64,000 bases of DNA from Trichomonas vaginalis G3. Its lineage: Eukaryota > Parabasalia > Trichomonadida > Trichomonadidae. The notes under the pieces are model-generated. The model saw only the letters and a list, made by a program, of their open reading frames with translations, was not told the DNA's origin and made no database searches. Where the stretch lies: NCBI RefSeq assembly GCF_026262505.1, contig NC_067205.1:4898001-4962000 (forward strand), given 5' to 3'. The translations under genes were made by a program, and so were the position numbers. This document shows positions 19,697 to 30,761 of the stretch, one piece after another (the first letter of the stretch is position 1; the number at the start of each line of letters is the position of its first letter).

Positions 19697-20218
19697 ATGA
19701 GCCTATCAAAATCTGAGAGACAATCGATTATATTAAATGATGCAAGAGGAATTCAGCATCCATTATATTATGTATCAACAAGTAAAGATGGAAAAATTTA
19801 TGTAAGAAAAAGACGAGTTCCATTAACGAATTCGGAAACTGATAAAATTGATATTAAACCTCCTCCATCTAAAACAAAAGCGGAAGACAGCGAGGCTGTC
19901 AGGGCAAAGCCCACGATAAAGGAAACGGAACCTAAACCAGAACCTAAACCAGAACCTAAACCAGGAGGACTCAGAGAGTCCATCTTGGCGCAGAGCGCCG
20001 AAATCAAACCCGATGTACTTTCGATAACGAATCAAGAATTAATAGCTAAATTTGTAAATTTCATTGAAAAGCAAACGGAATCAAAAAATCCAGACCCACC
20101 AGTAAAAGAGCAGGAAACCAAAATTAATGAGGAGTTTGTGAAAAACGTAAAACATGAAATTATTGAACAAAAGAAACAAATTCCTCAACTAAGAAGAAGA
20201 GTTAGAATATTAAACTAA
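19697..20218 (+). CDS. M2 Pro/Lys-rich conserved Maverick protein
   Basis: 173 residues from ATG 19697. The N-terminus (to ~45) is compact (HPLYYVSTSKDGKIYVRKRRVPL). The middle is Pro/Glu/Lys-rich with three near-identical KPEP blocks, and the C-terminus is basic and helical (LRRRVRIL). Two paired mini-hairpin cassettes (19886-19912, 19967-19999) lie in frame in the disordered middle. It lies 26 bp upstream of the capsid gene on the same strand. The M3 gene at 50495 has a similar TTDGKVYF N-terminal segment and K/P-rich tail and may be its counterpart. A virion scaffold or core role is only a guess. Confidence 0.6.
   Translation: MSLSKSERQSIILNDARGIQHPLYYVSTSKDGKIYVRKRRVPLTNSETDKIDIKPPPSKTKAEDSEAVRAKPTIKETEPKPEPKPEPKPGGLRESILAQSAEIKPDVLSITNQELIAKFVNFIEKQTESKNPDPPVKEQETKINEEFVKNVKHEIIEQKKQIPQLRRRVRILN
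19886..19912. repeat. Paired mini-hairpin cassette 3 (in frame)
   Basis: GACAGC-GAG-GCTGTC, one-base linker, GGGC-AAA-GCCC. It encodes residues around DSEAVRAKP in the gene at 19697. Confidence 0.83.
19967..19999. repeat. Paired mini-hairpin cassette 4 (in frame)
   Basis: GGACTC-AGA-GAGTCC, linker ATCTT, GGCGC-AGA-GCGCC. It encodes residues around LRESILAQSAE in the gene at 19697. Confidence 0.85.
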
Positions 20219-20244
20219 ATAAATATTTTTATCTAACATAAAAC

Positions 20245-21816
20245 ATGCAAAACGAACAGCTTAACGAATTTACACCAGCTGAACATATCCATCAAATTCG
20301 TTCATATTTTGATGTAATCGATAATGCAATTAATATTGGTGATACTAATAGAAGATATATCGATGCAAAAATTCCATCACAACCAGGAAGCGCAAAGGAT
20401 CATAACTGGGTCACATTCAATTTATCTCCGCCAGGTGAAAATATGCTAGACCTTTATAACACATTCCTTACAACTACCTATAAAAGTAAATATATCCTGG
20501 AAAGCTATTACTGGCTCATCAATTCCAAATACTAATTCTCCAGGTTTCTTTGGCGTTTTTGATGAATCAATTTACACCATTGCGCATATCAGTTATTAGC
20601 AAATGGAAGAGTTATTTATAGTCAGGATAACGCAAGAGAAGAAGCATATATCATTTCTAATTCACAGACTACAGAACAAATAAAGAAAGTTGATGTTTTC
20701 TCAAAAACGAGACATAAAGATGTATGGAAACGTTCTGGAACAGTTCGAACAGGTCAAATTATCTCAGGACCTTTAGCTGCAGGAGCTGAAATTAATTTTG
20801 ACATTAAAATAAAGATTCCATGTCGTAAATTCCTTATTCTAGAAGTTATTAGATTTATTCCTGCTTTTGCAGGCAACATTCAGTTAAAGGTTAAATTTAG
20901 TAGCGATGCATTCCAGGTAACAGCACTGCCGGTAGAAGATATTTTAGCTCATAATCCTTCTTTAATCAGTCAGGTAAAAGATAATTATGACCCACCAACT
21001 AATAAATTTGTTCCATGGAATGAACCATTCAATATGATAACAGCAGTTTCTAAATCAAATGGTGAAATTACTGTTTCAACAGTTGAACAAAGATTAACGA
21101 AGAAATCAGCTGAATTCATTGATTGCTTCATTCATCCTAAAGCATTTTCACTCGATCCAAATATTTACACTGAATTAGTTGACCATTATACATCACAAGC
21201 TTTATGTTTTCCAATTAAAGTAATGGACTGGATTCCTATGGACGGTTCGTTCAGTAAAGGTTCACCATCAGCAACTTTCACAGCAGCTTATACACCAATT
21301 AACGTTAAAAGCATTTGGGCTTTATTTAGGAAGAATGATAATTATATCGTGAATTTCGAAAATCCTCAATTTGAAACCCTTCAATTATCAATGGGCGCTT
21401 ATGGAAGTATGCCAGCTGAACCCGAAAGCTCTTATGGTCCTGTGTTCTATGAAATGGTTGCTAATGCATGCAATACAAATAACGATATGATAGGATTTAA
21501 TGAAGATGTGATGAGGTCGTTAATTGATGATGGAAGCGTTAAACATTTATATGAATCATACGATAACACTCATTTCCTCTGTGGATTCCCTACGGAAACT
21601 GATTTCACATTTCAACAGGGTCAAACATCAACGGCACCAATTACATATAAATTAGGTGTTAAAGCTGATGATACAAATATAAGCGAAAAATACACTGTCA
21701 AACCTTTATTAGGATTTCTTAGAAATGCTTGTTTCGCTATTCAAGTTAGACCAGCCGGCATCCCTGCTGTTAGAATTGATGATTATAATTTAGCTGCTGA
21801 TGGAGGTGATGAATAA
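20245..21816 (+). CDS. Maverick major capsid protein (two compensating frameshifts)
   Basis: About 523 residues over three pieces: 20245-20535, a short middle in another frame (to ~20590), and 20596-21816 back in the first frame. The breaks are near 20500 and 20593. The size, strand-rich sequence and place between the conserved small genes and PolB fit the double jelly-roll major capsid protein of Polintons. Supporting segments include PPGENMLDLYNTF, INFDIKIKIPCRKF, FIHPKAFSLDPNIY and FPIKVMDWIPMDG. It would form the hexon-like capsomers. No counterpart is visible in M3. The capsid assignment rests on size, composition and context. Confidence 0.65.
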
Positions 21817-21868
21817 AAATAAATCTAGTTAATTTTTAATTTTCTGATTTTTTTATTTTTATAAAACG

Positions 21869-22434
21869 ATGGAAAATAATAACTGGGAAACGTTAGTTGC
21901 TGATGAAGATTACGAAATTAACACAAAATATCCGTATCAAATAAGAAGAAGAAAAACGGAAAGACTGTCAGTGAGTATGAAGAAAAGAATGGATATATAA
22001 GATTAACCCTTAACGGTAAAAAATATCTTAAGCATAGATTAATAGCTATTCAGTGGATTGATAATCCTGATAGTTTTGGGGAAGTTGACCATTACGATAA
22101 AGTTAGAAATAATAATATGATTGATAATCTACATTGGTGTTCAAGTTCTACAAATAATAGAAATAGAAGTAAAGCAAATGGAGTAGAATATAATTTCGTT
22201 GATGAAATCAGTGAAAATTCAATTACTGTTTCACATTATGGAAATCATGAATTTGAGGATTTATTTTACGACATCGATGCAGATTTGTTTTATTATTATA
22301 ACGGTCGTCAGTATAAAGAACTATACATTAATGAAAACATAAATGGTTCATTATATGTTAACGTTTATGATGTTAATGGAAAAAGAACATGCATTACGTA
22401 TAGTAAATTCAAACGCTTACATAATTTAATATGA
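21869..22434 (+). CDS. HNH endonuclease-like protein (one-base frameshift)
   Basis: ATG at 21869; the frame shifts near 21957, where one A is missing in a run after AGAAGAAG. The continuing frame has the NUMOD4/HNH_3-type core: NGYIRLTLNGKKYLKHRLIAIQWI, then EVDHYDKVRNNNMIDNLHWCSSSTNNRNR, with the D-H and N-N-x-x-x-N-L pattern of homing-type HNH nucleases. A C-terminal domain (YGNHEFEDLFYDIDADLFYYYNG ... DVNGKRTCITYSKF) resembles the stand-alone gene at 31566-31886. About 187 residues in all. Such genes are often mobile within viruses. Confidence 0.75.
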
Positions 22435-22493
22435 AAAGTTTATTTTTGTCTTGAACGATAAAAATATATTATATCATTAATCAAATCATGACT

Positions 22494-25400
22494 TCAGAAC
22501 TTTAATTTCCTTATGAAAGTATTTTTAGTCGTTATTGAAAAGTTAAACTTCTCTTCAAAACAGGGTGCTGTTGATTTGCATAAATCAAATGCGATTTCCT
22601 GACCATCGTGAAGGGCTTGATATAATTTCATTATACTGAACTCAGAATCTTTATCATATTTTCCAACAGGAATATGAATGTTCTTATCTTCATTATAATA
22701 GCATTGTACTGCGTCAGGAAACATTTCGTTAGCGGTTAAAGCAATGACATCTTGTTTTACGCCTTTCATACGTGCATGAAATGCAACTTCACCAATGTCA
22801 TTTATTAAAAGGTCTATGTAAGTCTTCTTTCCACAAAATATCGACTTGTAAGCTAAACTTTGTTTATCTTTTGTGATTTCTGCAAAATCTGAATGAAACT
22901 GACCTAAATTCTTTCCTATTAATTCACGACCATATCTTTCTTAAATTGAGCTAAACGTGGTATGTCTTCATTGAAAATATGCATGCTATCACAGTCCTGG
23001 TAAAAGATATTTAAGCCCATATCCTCAGCAGTGCAAAATACTTCATTCATGATACGTTTCGACATAGATAAGATATTAACACCTAAGGGCAAAAGTTAAA
23101 GTGTCTGCAAATGCTTTTAGTTAGTTTGAAAATAGTTTTATCCGAACCATCTAAACCTTCAAATTTAATGATATGGTTATAATTTCTGATGGCATACCTA
23201 ACAGCATCTTTATCATCAATGATTTTAATTTTCGACTCTATCGGGGACAAAATAGTTTTTCCATAAATACTGTTCAAAATTAATTTAATATTTTCTTGTA
23301 GCGGATTTTCTTCCTTCTTATACTTTAATCTCAATTCAAACAATTTCTTTACTTCATCTCTTATTCTAAAATCTCTTTTTTCATCGTAGTAGTAACCCTG
23401 TAATACTTCGCAGCTGATGCCCTGATATTTTATTAAATCCTGCAAAGCTATGTGGTCCACATACATTAAACAGCATGTGTTAGAACTTCTTGGAACCTTT
23501 AGCTCCGGGTTTAATTCTGGATCTACTGTTATTAATGGAAAGTGCCTTTTAATCTTAATCTCGGTTATTTTTATTAAAACAAAGAATCCGGAAATGAATT
23601 TCTCACCTTCAGGCTCGCCCTGGTCATCATCGAATAAATGTTTTAACAAATATTCACTGTTTAACATTTCTTTCTTCATAACCTTTGGAATTCCTTCTAA
23701 AGTATAAAGTCTCGCAATAGCTGAGGGATATAATGAAACAGCATCGAAGTCAGCAATGAGTTTCTTTTCGCTCTTTTGTTTCATGTTATCTGACAGCATA
23801 CATCTTCCACCTTGAATACAGCGTGAAATAAATTCTCTTGGTTTATTTGAAAGGTCATATAAATTTCCATTCGGGAAATATACTCTGTTTTCGAAAAGTT
23901 TGTTAGCGATTGAACAAATGCTAACGTAATCATAAACGTTTAAATCAAACTCTTTCAATATATCATTTCTGAACTTAACAAAACCTTCTCTTAAAATCCT
24001 TACGTCCTGTTTGCAATAAAATGAGCTATATTTTTCTAAATCGAAATGGTTTTCATCTATTCTGCAGTTTTCGATTAAATCTATGTTTTTCATGAACGTT
24101 TCAATATCTTTTACAAACTTACACGCTTCAGAAATTACGCCAGTTTTGTTATCATTAACTAATAAAGAGCTTGAATAATATTGATACGGAAATACTTCCT
24201 TTTCACCACACTGCAAATGAAACATTTCAGGAAATAGTTTAAGCTTCTTATTTATAACAGTGTATGAATCTTTAATAATGATTGCTTTACCTTTATATAT
24301 TCCCGTTATCTGCATTGTTCTAGAACCCTTAATAATTGGTGTTCCGCTAATTTCTGTTAAATGTCTTAAAATGAAATTGATATCATAACTGAGGTTATGA
24401 AAATATATTAAACTTTTATCAGGAATTCTTTCTAAAAATTTTGTTGCACAATTTTGACCCCAAATGCTTTCGCTAATCTTTCCATCTTCACTATCATAAC
24501 AAATGTTAAAGGCTTTATGAACTCCATCAGTGCTACATTCAAAGTCAGCGAAGAAAATGTGTTCAGGAATGAATTTTTGTTTTGATTTATCACTATCTTT
24601 ACTTTCAGACTTTTTCTTTAACTGAACACAGTAGTTCGGGGTATAATTTAAATCTTTAAACGGTGCAAGTTTTTGTTTATATAAATCTGTTGTATAAGTG
24701 AAAAGTTCACCATAAGATAACGGTTCAAAGTAATTGCACTCTCTTAATGTTTTCAAAATATCCCATAAAGGAGTTGTTCGCGTAGAATCAATAACAAATC
24801 TATTTTCCCTTTTCTTATATATTTTCATTTGACGCTCAATATTCCAGCCGCCTAATGATTTGAGAATTTCGTTATAATTTATGATAAAATATGTTGTCAT
24901 AGGTAATCTTTCATTTAACATGTAATGGTCTTCAACAAGAAGTAAGTCAATAGTTCGAACAGTTTCACATTCTTTTGGTATATATCTCTTTATTTCATTA
25001 TGTCTAGAGTCATTGAAATAACCAATGGTAACATTAAATGCTATGCCTGTTGCGTTAGAAATTTCCTGAATCTTACTTTGTGGAAAATCTCTAACTCTAA
25101 TAACTTCACGCATGTGGTCTACCGTCTGCTCATCAACTCCAGCCTGAATGCAAGCATAAACGAAGCAGTTATCTTCTGTCATCAACTTAGCAGTTCTTTT
25201 GTTAAGTTCATTGAAAATTTGATAGCGTTCAAGATTTATAGGTAATCTGCAAAGATACTTCCAAAACTCACCACTTCTCTTTTTATTCGTTCTCTTTTCA
25301 TCAAGAATTTCATTCCAAAAATCATCTATATCCTGTTTATCTCCTATTTCTTTAAGTCTGTTTAATAATCTTTGCTGACGTGCTGTTAATTTACTTTCAT

Positions 25401-26237
25401 CTCTTTTTTCTCTCTTCTGTGGCTTACCTTTCTTAATATCGCTCATCGTTAATCCTTCATATTCAGTTAAATCATACATTTTAATTTCTTCGAGGTTCTT
25501 AATATTTGTCATGAAGAAATCATAATGTTTTTCAATTATTCCGGCTGCGTTTGCTTCAATCTCTGTTATAAAGTTTTCTTGCTTTAACTGATGAAGCAAA
25601 GCTCCGATGTTCTCGATATTCAATGTTGAATTAGTAAATTTACCATCGAGTTTATAACAAATCATCCATTTTTGCTGTGAATTTACTTTTATCTTCTGCA
25701 GAAGCCTAATAAACATTTTACCGAAACGTTCATGTAGGTAATTTCTGTTTTCTTCATTGAGTTCACGAATATTAAAATCTATGATTCTATTTCCTGCTTT
25801 AACATTTTTGCGTTTATTATTTTCATCCTTCTTTAACCATTTTTCGTCATCAAGAGCTTTATCGTCTATAGATTTAATAACTTCGTTTGCTTTGCGTAAT
25901 TGTGCAATTGCTTTTGCATACAGCTATATTTTTCTTTTCTTCATCGCTTTTCTTCTTTCTCGTTTCCCTACACTAACATTAGTTATATCATACATTTCCT
26001 AACTTCCTTCGGTACTGCTTGTTTATGATATAAATTAACCTGAACATCATTTAAAGGAAATGTTTTGTTATTAATGTAATCATTAATTTTCTCGTAAGTG
26101 ACTACACCTCTGTAATCATTGAGGTATTTAGCTAATGAAGATTTGTTAGTCGCATATCTTTTGCTAACTTCAATGTCAGCATTCTTCAATAACTTCTTAA
26201 TTTCTTCATGGTCTAATCTAGATAGCTTTTTATACAT
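22494..26237 (-). CDS. M2 protein-primed family B DNA polymerase (several frameshifts)
   Basis: Replicates the element; Polinton PolB belongs to the protein-primed family. Reading from ATG 26235-26237: an N-terminal domain (MYKKLSRLDHEEIKKLL) with a break and stop near 25925-25990; a long frame 23083-25716 with exonuclease motifs FFADFECSTDG, FHNLSYDINF and YCKQDVRIL and polymerase motif A DFDAVSLYPSAI and motif B LILNSIYGKT. After a missing C near 23086 comes motif C as YQDCDSMH, with Cys where Thr is usual. A further missing A lies near 22940, before the C-terminal piece ending at 22494. About 1,240 codons in all, a normal size. The copy in M3 is 45688-49290. Confidence 0.92.
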
Positions 26238-26336
26238 CTTTTATGGAAAATAAAAAAAATATTTTCCGTAAAAAATATAATTTAAAAATAAACTTAATTT
26301 TTTTAAATAATTTATATTTTTAATTTTAATAAAATA

Positions 26337-26804
26337 ATGTCTGAGTACAAGTTCTATTCATACAATGCTCTCGCTACTGCTGTTAAGGGTGAATTCATAA
26401 ATGGAAAAAACGTGAACGTTATATTCAATAAAAAGTCTGTGAAAGAATCTAAATACGGTCAGTTCGTTAAACCATGCGCTATCATTATTGACAGAAAACG
26501 TTACACACCACATGAAATAGCAGTATTACTTAAACAGAAAATATTTGTAAATATCAAAGATACACATTATACGATTATGAAGAACTCTAACGTTGAATTT
26601 TTCAGCATTGTTTTAGATTTATCGCAGCAGAAAGAATTCAAGAAGGCGCAAGGCGCCGAGATGGGCTCAAAGAGCCCTCCAGGTGAAGTAGTTGTGAAAT
26701 ATTATCCTTCATCTCTGAAGACAATAACGAATAAAGATATAATCAATAAGCTCCTACTAGTAATTGAGGAAGCAACGATTGAATATGATGAAGAAGGAAA
26801 ATAA
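26337..26804 (+). CDS. Conserved Maverick protein divergent to PolB (M2 copy)
   Basis: 155 residues from ATG 26337; close homologue of 45123-45596, and in both elements it is divergent to PolB, with ~100 bp between. Conserved segments include FYSYNALATAVK, NVNVIFNKKSVKESKYGQ, IIDRKRYTPHEIAVLLKQK and VKYYPSSLKTITNKD. Here a paired mini-hairpin cassette (26645-26677) adds about 12 residues (around QGAEMGSKSPPGE) that the M3 copy lacks. The strict pairing with PolB suggests a replication partner, possibly a terminal or single-strand-binding protein, but no motif proves this. Confidence 0.7.
   Translation: MSEYKFYSYNALATAVKGEFINGKNVNVIFNKKSVKESKYGQFVKPCAIIIDRKRYTPHEIAVLLKQKIFVNIKDTHYTIMKNSNVEFFSIVLDLSQQKEFKKAQGAEMGSKSPPGEVVVKYYPSSLKTITNKDIINKLLLVIEEATIEYDEEGK
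26645..26677. repeat. Paired mini-hairpin cassette 5 (in frame)
   Basis: GGCGC-AAG-GCGCC, linker GAGAT, GGGCTC-AAA-GAGCCC. It is absent from the homologous gene at 45123-45596, giving a direct comparison for insertion. Its second hairpin plus linker is the reverse complement of part of cassette 1. Confidence 0.93.
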
Positions 26805-27003
26805 TGAGGAAATAGACCCTGAAGCTTTATAAGAAAATTTATTTTTGAAGAACTGAAGGTGTCACCACGTCACCATGTGTCACCTGGTTAATTAACTTCT
26901 TTTAAAAATGATGACAACATGACATTTAGACAACAGGTACGAAAGGAGGAAGGCATTTATGAATTATTTTTGTAAATAATTAGTTACGGTCAGTCAGTTA
27001 GTC

Positions 27004-27031
27004 AGGATCTTCGGTCCTGGCGCTTTGCGCC
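27004..27031. repeat. Paired mini-hairpin cassette 6
   Basis: AGGATC-TTC-GGTCCT (one G-T pair) directly followed by GGCGC-TTT-GCGCC. It is intergenic, just downstream of the stop of the gene at 27048-27566. Confidence 0.85.
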
Positions 27032-27047
27032 GTCAGTAAAATTTACA

Positions 27048-27566
27048 CTAACATTCGATTATTCTAATATTACCGATTTTCATAAATACCGGCATCTGAC
27101 CGCAACATTCGATTTCAGGGTCGAGATAATCAATAACGCACTGTTTACCTGTTATTCTTGATATAACATTTTCTAAATCCTCCTTTGTTAAAATTATTTG
27201 ATTCTTACTAATCAGATTTATCAAAAGCTTCTTATCGTCTTTGAGTAATATTGTTTGATATAAATTAAGGAGGTAATGGTCTACGTTATCTGAAGGATTC
27301 GTTTGAATGTTTGAATATGGATTGTCGTTGGCATCACGCGATATGATTGGTTCTAATGGAGGTGGATATTCTAACTTAACTTCACTGTTAGCGTTTGTGT
27401 TTGAAGCTGTGTTTAAATTAAAGGATTTCAGCTCTGGCTCTTTATCTTTCAAGTTCTCCGAACTGTAATTTTTGATTATAATATTATTTGTCGTTCTTGA
27501 ATCAACATTCGACGTCGGTTCAATAGGAACATTCACTGCACCGGCTAAGATGGATTTACTTCTCAT
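27048..27566 (-). CDS. Conserved Maverick protein, MRSKSILAG family (M2 copy)
   Basis: 172 residues from ATG 27564-27566; close homologue of 35005-35619. Both begin MRSKSILAGAVNVPIEPTSN, have an Asn/Pro-rich variable middle, and a conserved helical block (DNVDHYLLNLYQTILLKDDKKLLINLISKNQIILTKEDLENVISRITGKQCVIDYLDPEIECCGQ in pieces). This copy ends ~32 residues earlier than the M3 one. It is divergent to the gene at 27602 with a 35-bp shared promoter, as in M3. Function unknown; the order next to the ATPase suggests a virion or packaging component. Confidence 0.7.
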   Translation of the reverse strand: MRSKSILAGAVNVPIEPTSNVDSRTTNNIIIKNYSSENLKDKEPELKSFNLNTASNTNANSEVKLEYPPPLEPIISRDANDNPYSNIQTNPSDNVDHYLLNLYQTILLKDDKKLLINLISKNQIILTKEDLENVISRITGKQCVIDYLDPEIECCGQMPVFMKIGNIRIIEC

Positions 27567-27601
27567 TTTCTAAAGAATAAAAACCTTTTATTACTATAAA
27601 A

Positions 27602-27994
27602 ATGAATAATATCTTTGATAAAGGTTTAAACGTGAAACTTGAAAATGAAAATCTTGTTGAATTCACTGAAACGGGCGCAGTTTATAAAGATGTTGAGGTG
27701 TTAAATAAGAAATCAAAAGGCAGAAGTCGAAATATGAACATCGATTATAAACCATTTACTATTTACGTAAATGATGGATCTGGTGGTTCAAACATTAAAT
27801 ATGCAGAAAGTAATAGAGTTTATGCGTTAAAAGGTGAAGCACTATCGATTAAAAACAGTTATTCTAATCTTTATCCTCAAAAACTGACTGATCCAGAAAG
27901 TGTGGACATGAATGACACCAAAAATATAAACAGAAATGGTGATAGAGATGGATGGAATCTATTCACTACACCTCATCTAAAAATAAAGCTTTAA
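27602..27994 (+). CDS. Conserved Maverick protein, MNNI.DKGLNVKL family (M2 copy)
   Basis: 130 residues from ATG 27602; homologue of 34578-34970. Conserved features are ENLVEFTETGAVYKDVE, a basic KKSKGRSRNMN segment, IYVNDGSGGSNIKYAES.RVYALKGE and NINRNGDRDGWNLFT. Its stop overlaps the stop of the convergent ATPase gene by 4 bp, an arrangement kept in M3. Family not recognised; a small virion protein is plausible. Confidence 0.7.
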   Translation: MNNIFDKGLNVKLENENLVEFTETGAVYKDVEVLNKKSKGRSRNMNIDYKPFTIYVNDGSGGSNIKYAESNRVYALKGEALSIKNSYSNLYPQKLTDPESVDMNDTKNINRNGDRDGWNLFTTPHLKIKL

Positions 27995-28831
27995 AATAAT
28001 GTTGGTCTTTCCCAAGGTATATTTTTAACATTAATTGTATTAGTCATTATATGAATTTCTAAATATGAACGTGGTGAAATGAGTGATTTATAAGCATCCC
28101 AGATTTCATCAAAAGGTAATGTTATACCTGATTGCTTCCAAATTAATTCTATATCGTATTTTGAGAAACCTTGAAATATAATCAGTAATTAAACGTTTAA
28201 TATTTAATGCTAAAAACCTCCACGTTTGCATAAGTATTGCAACAGTCATGTGGTAATTCTGACTTTAGTAATTATAAATGGTGAATCTGGTTTTGAAACT
28301 AAACCTTTACCAGCGAAATCATCACAAACTAATAAAGTGTTTGATGATATTTTTTAAAAGGATATTTGAAAGTTTTGAGAGAATGTAGTTTGTCAATCGT
28401 TTCATATCATACGTACCATCCTGCTGTCTCAAATGATGTTTATCAATAATTCTTTCCATTTCTTCCGAGGTCTTTTGCATTCCTGATTGTATAAATTCAA
28501 CTATTGCATAATATTTCTTCTTTCTTCTTATATATTGTTGAAGAAAAGAAATTAATTCGCTATCTGGAACTTTAATTACTGATGCCTGAACTTTACCCAT
28601 AAATGTCTTCGCTGTTGAATCCATTGAATCTGAAGTTGCTGATATAATGATTTGGTCATAATATGAATCTTGACCTAATCGTTCAGTAATTAAAATATGA
28701 CGAATTAAATTAAAAGTCTTTCCCGAACCCATTTTTCCGCAATAGAAATACACACCTTTTGAACAGAACTGATAATCCTTACTGAAGGGAAGAATTAATG
28801 AACTATTGAGTTTATCAGATTTTTCATTCAT
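27991..28831 (-). pseudogene. M2 packaging ATPase, frameshifted C-terminal half
   Basis: A32/FtsK-HerA type ATPase like 33694-34581. The N-terminal part from ATG 28829-28831 is open and has an intact P-loop, YFYCGKMGSGKTFNLIRH. The frame breaks near 28370 after NYILSKLS. The remainder (KYPFKKYPSNTLLVCDDF Walker B region to the WERPTLF C-terminus at 27991-27993) is present but spread over several frames, with indels near 28280, 28255 and 28185. There are more lesions than in neighbouring genes, so real decay is likelier here. Confidence 0.82.
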
Positions 28832-29172
28832 TTTTTCATCTACTCTTCAAATAAATGTTTCATTTTATTATAATTAAAAATGCAAGTCAGAAATTTTGTT
28901 AATACCGTTCCCAGTCTTAATGATAAAAGTATTAAAATCTATTATGAGCACATATTTTCACAACCGTTTAAAATAATCAATGGTGAATACATTTATGAAT
29001 ACCCTAAACACTGGGTTGATTATAACACTGGCGAAAAAGCAATTGAAATAAGACAGATAAAAACCATTCCTGCAGGACGAACCATTGAATTATATAGCTT
29101 TGGAATAATAAGAGATAATCATCAATATGATTTACAGATTTATATAGATTTAGACACAGGAGATGATATGAC

Positions 29173-30761
29173 TATAGATCCGTATTTTTCCCAAGTGAGC
29201 GGGGTATCTCCAATCCCAGCCCTATCGTCCTCCCGGTGTCAGTTTTCAATATAAAATCCAAATTTTTTTTGAAAATAAAAATTTCGAGAAATTTTTCTGA
29301 TTTTTTTCTTTGATTTCAATAATTCAAAATAAATTTGGGAGTAAAAAGACACTATTTAATGAAATTCATATGAGTGAATGTGGATAAATACTCTCAAAAC
29401 ATACAATTTATCTATTTTTCTTTATATTATCAACTAATTAGTGATAATTTTTTTGAATCAGATTTTTTTCATTAAAAACATAATATATAACACAACAATG
29501 ATGCACACATACGTATCTACACATCAAAAATATAAAGCTTGTTTGGTCTGGGCATCCCAACCCAAAATTCTTAAAAAATTGAATAAAATTGAATACTTGG
29601 GGCTGGGATACCCATCCAAAACCGAATTGAATTTTTTGAATTAAAGAATATATTTATGTATTTATAATATACATGTGATGTCTATAAAAAATACTAAATT
29701 CTAAAAAAAATTCAATTTATTCAAAACGTATACTAAGTGATCACTTCATTAGTAGGATCAGCAATCCTACAATGGTGAGAACCCACTAACTAAAAGGGAG
29801 TCCTTGGAGCTCTTGATCTCTTGTCAGTAGAGTTCATAATGAGGCATGGCATCTACTGATTAGAGATCAGAGCAATCCTACCTTACCTTCAGGAGCTACA
29901 AAGCTCCTAATCGTTACGAGAGGGAGCCTTGGAGCTCCTGAAGCTCATCAGCAGAGGCTATTTACCATTTGGGCCTCTTCTGATGAAAGATGCGAAACAC
30001 GTCTACGAACCAGGAGCTTCAAAGCTTCTAATCCTTACTAAAGGGAGCTTTGGAGCTCCTGAGTCTCCATCAACAGAGTCCCAGATGGTAAATGTCCTTT
30101 GCTGATGAAAGATGCGAAACACATCTCCGAACCAGGAGCTCCAAAGCTCCTAATCCTTACGAAAGGGAGCTTTGGAGCTCCTGAAACTCCTTTTACTATA
30201 AAATAGGACAGTTTTCTTCTGAGGTTCTCATCAAATCTAAGACTTCAGAAGAAAGCTGTCCTATCAATGTATACTTACACTCTCATGGACTACAAGTGTA
30301 CAATTTTAAGGCAGAGATTATCCGAGGCCTCTCATCAAATGAGGGACCTCGGATAATCTCTACCTTAAGTAGTCAAATAACTTTTCTCACTATTTAGGAA
30401 CAAAAGAACAAGAGTTGGAGTACTTTAAGGCAAGATTCTTCCGAAATCTCTCATCGAATGAGAGACTTCGGAATGACCTTGCCAAATCCTTGAACGCCAA
30501 TATCCTTGGAACTGAGCTAGAACCAGGGAGAAGTAGCATACTATAGAGCACGATGGTAATCTCGGAAATGCTTATATCGCCCCAAGCACAATATTTAAGA
30601 AGTCTAACTCATATATACAAGAAGTCAGGCTGAATAGATATTGTGCATATGGTTTGCAGAACTCTCATGATATTTAAAATTCATGTTATCCCAAAAAAGG
30701 TGACACTTTGGGTGTATCGTCCATCCCAGGGATGCAAAAATCAGATCACCTTGGATCTATA
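29173..30761. mobile_element. 1.59-kb non-autonomous element with palindrome array, 7-bp target duplication
   Basis: Terminal inverted repeats TATAGATCC (29173-29181) and GGATCTATA (30753-30761) are flanked by the direct repeat ATATGAC (29166-29172, 30762-30768). Removal leaves one duplication copy and restores the host gene frame. The inside has no credible gene. It is dominated by palindromes, and its right end carries AAAAGGTGACACTTTGG, resembling other termini here. Confidence 0.92.
29888..30484. repeat. Palindrome array inside the 1.59-kb element
   Basis: Three ~120-bp repeats each contain a hairpin with stem AGGAGCTCCAAAGCTCC/GGGAGCTTTGGAGCTCCT type (about 29890-29940, 30012-30060, 30132-30182). 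Unrelated long hairpins follow at about 30205-30262 (AGGACAG...CTGTCCT), 30306-30368 (TTAAGGCAGAGATTATCCGAGG stem) and 30427-30482 (AAGGCAAGATTCTTCCGAA stem). No coding role is apparent. Confidence 0.9.

Noticed and set aside
19798-20035. Minus-strand frames with WFRFWFRF-type repeats
   Set aside because: Antisense shadow of the KPEP repeats in the gene at 19697.
14874-26237. Alternative genetic code or programmed frameshifting to explain broken genes
   Set aside because: Breaks fall at different run types and positions, stops are not consistently one codon, and homologues in the same window are unbroken at the same sites.
29441-29644. 67-codon plus-strand frame in the 1.59-kb insertion
   Set aside because: Low-complexity and without a partner in related sequence; the insertion appears non-coding.
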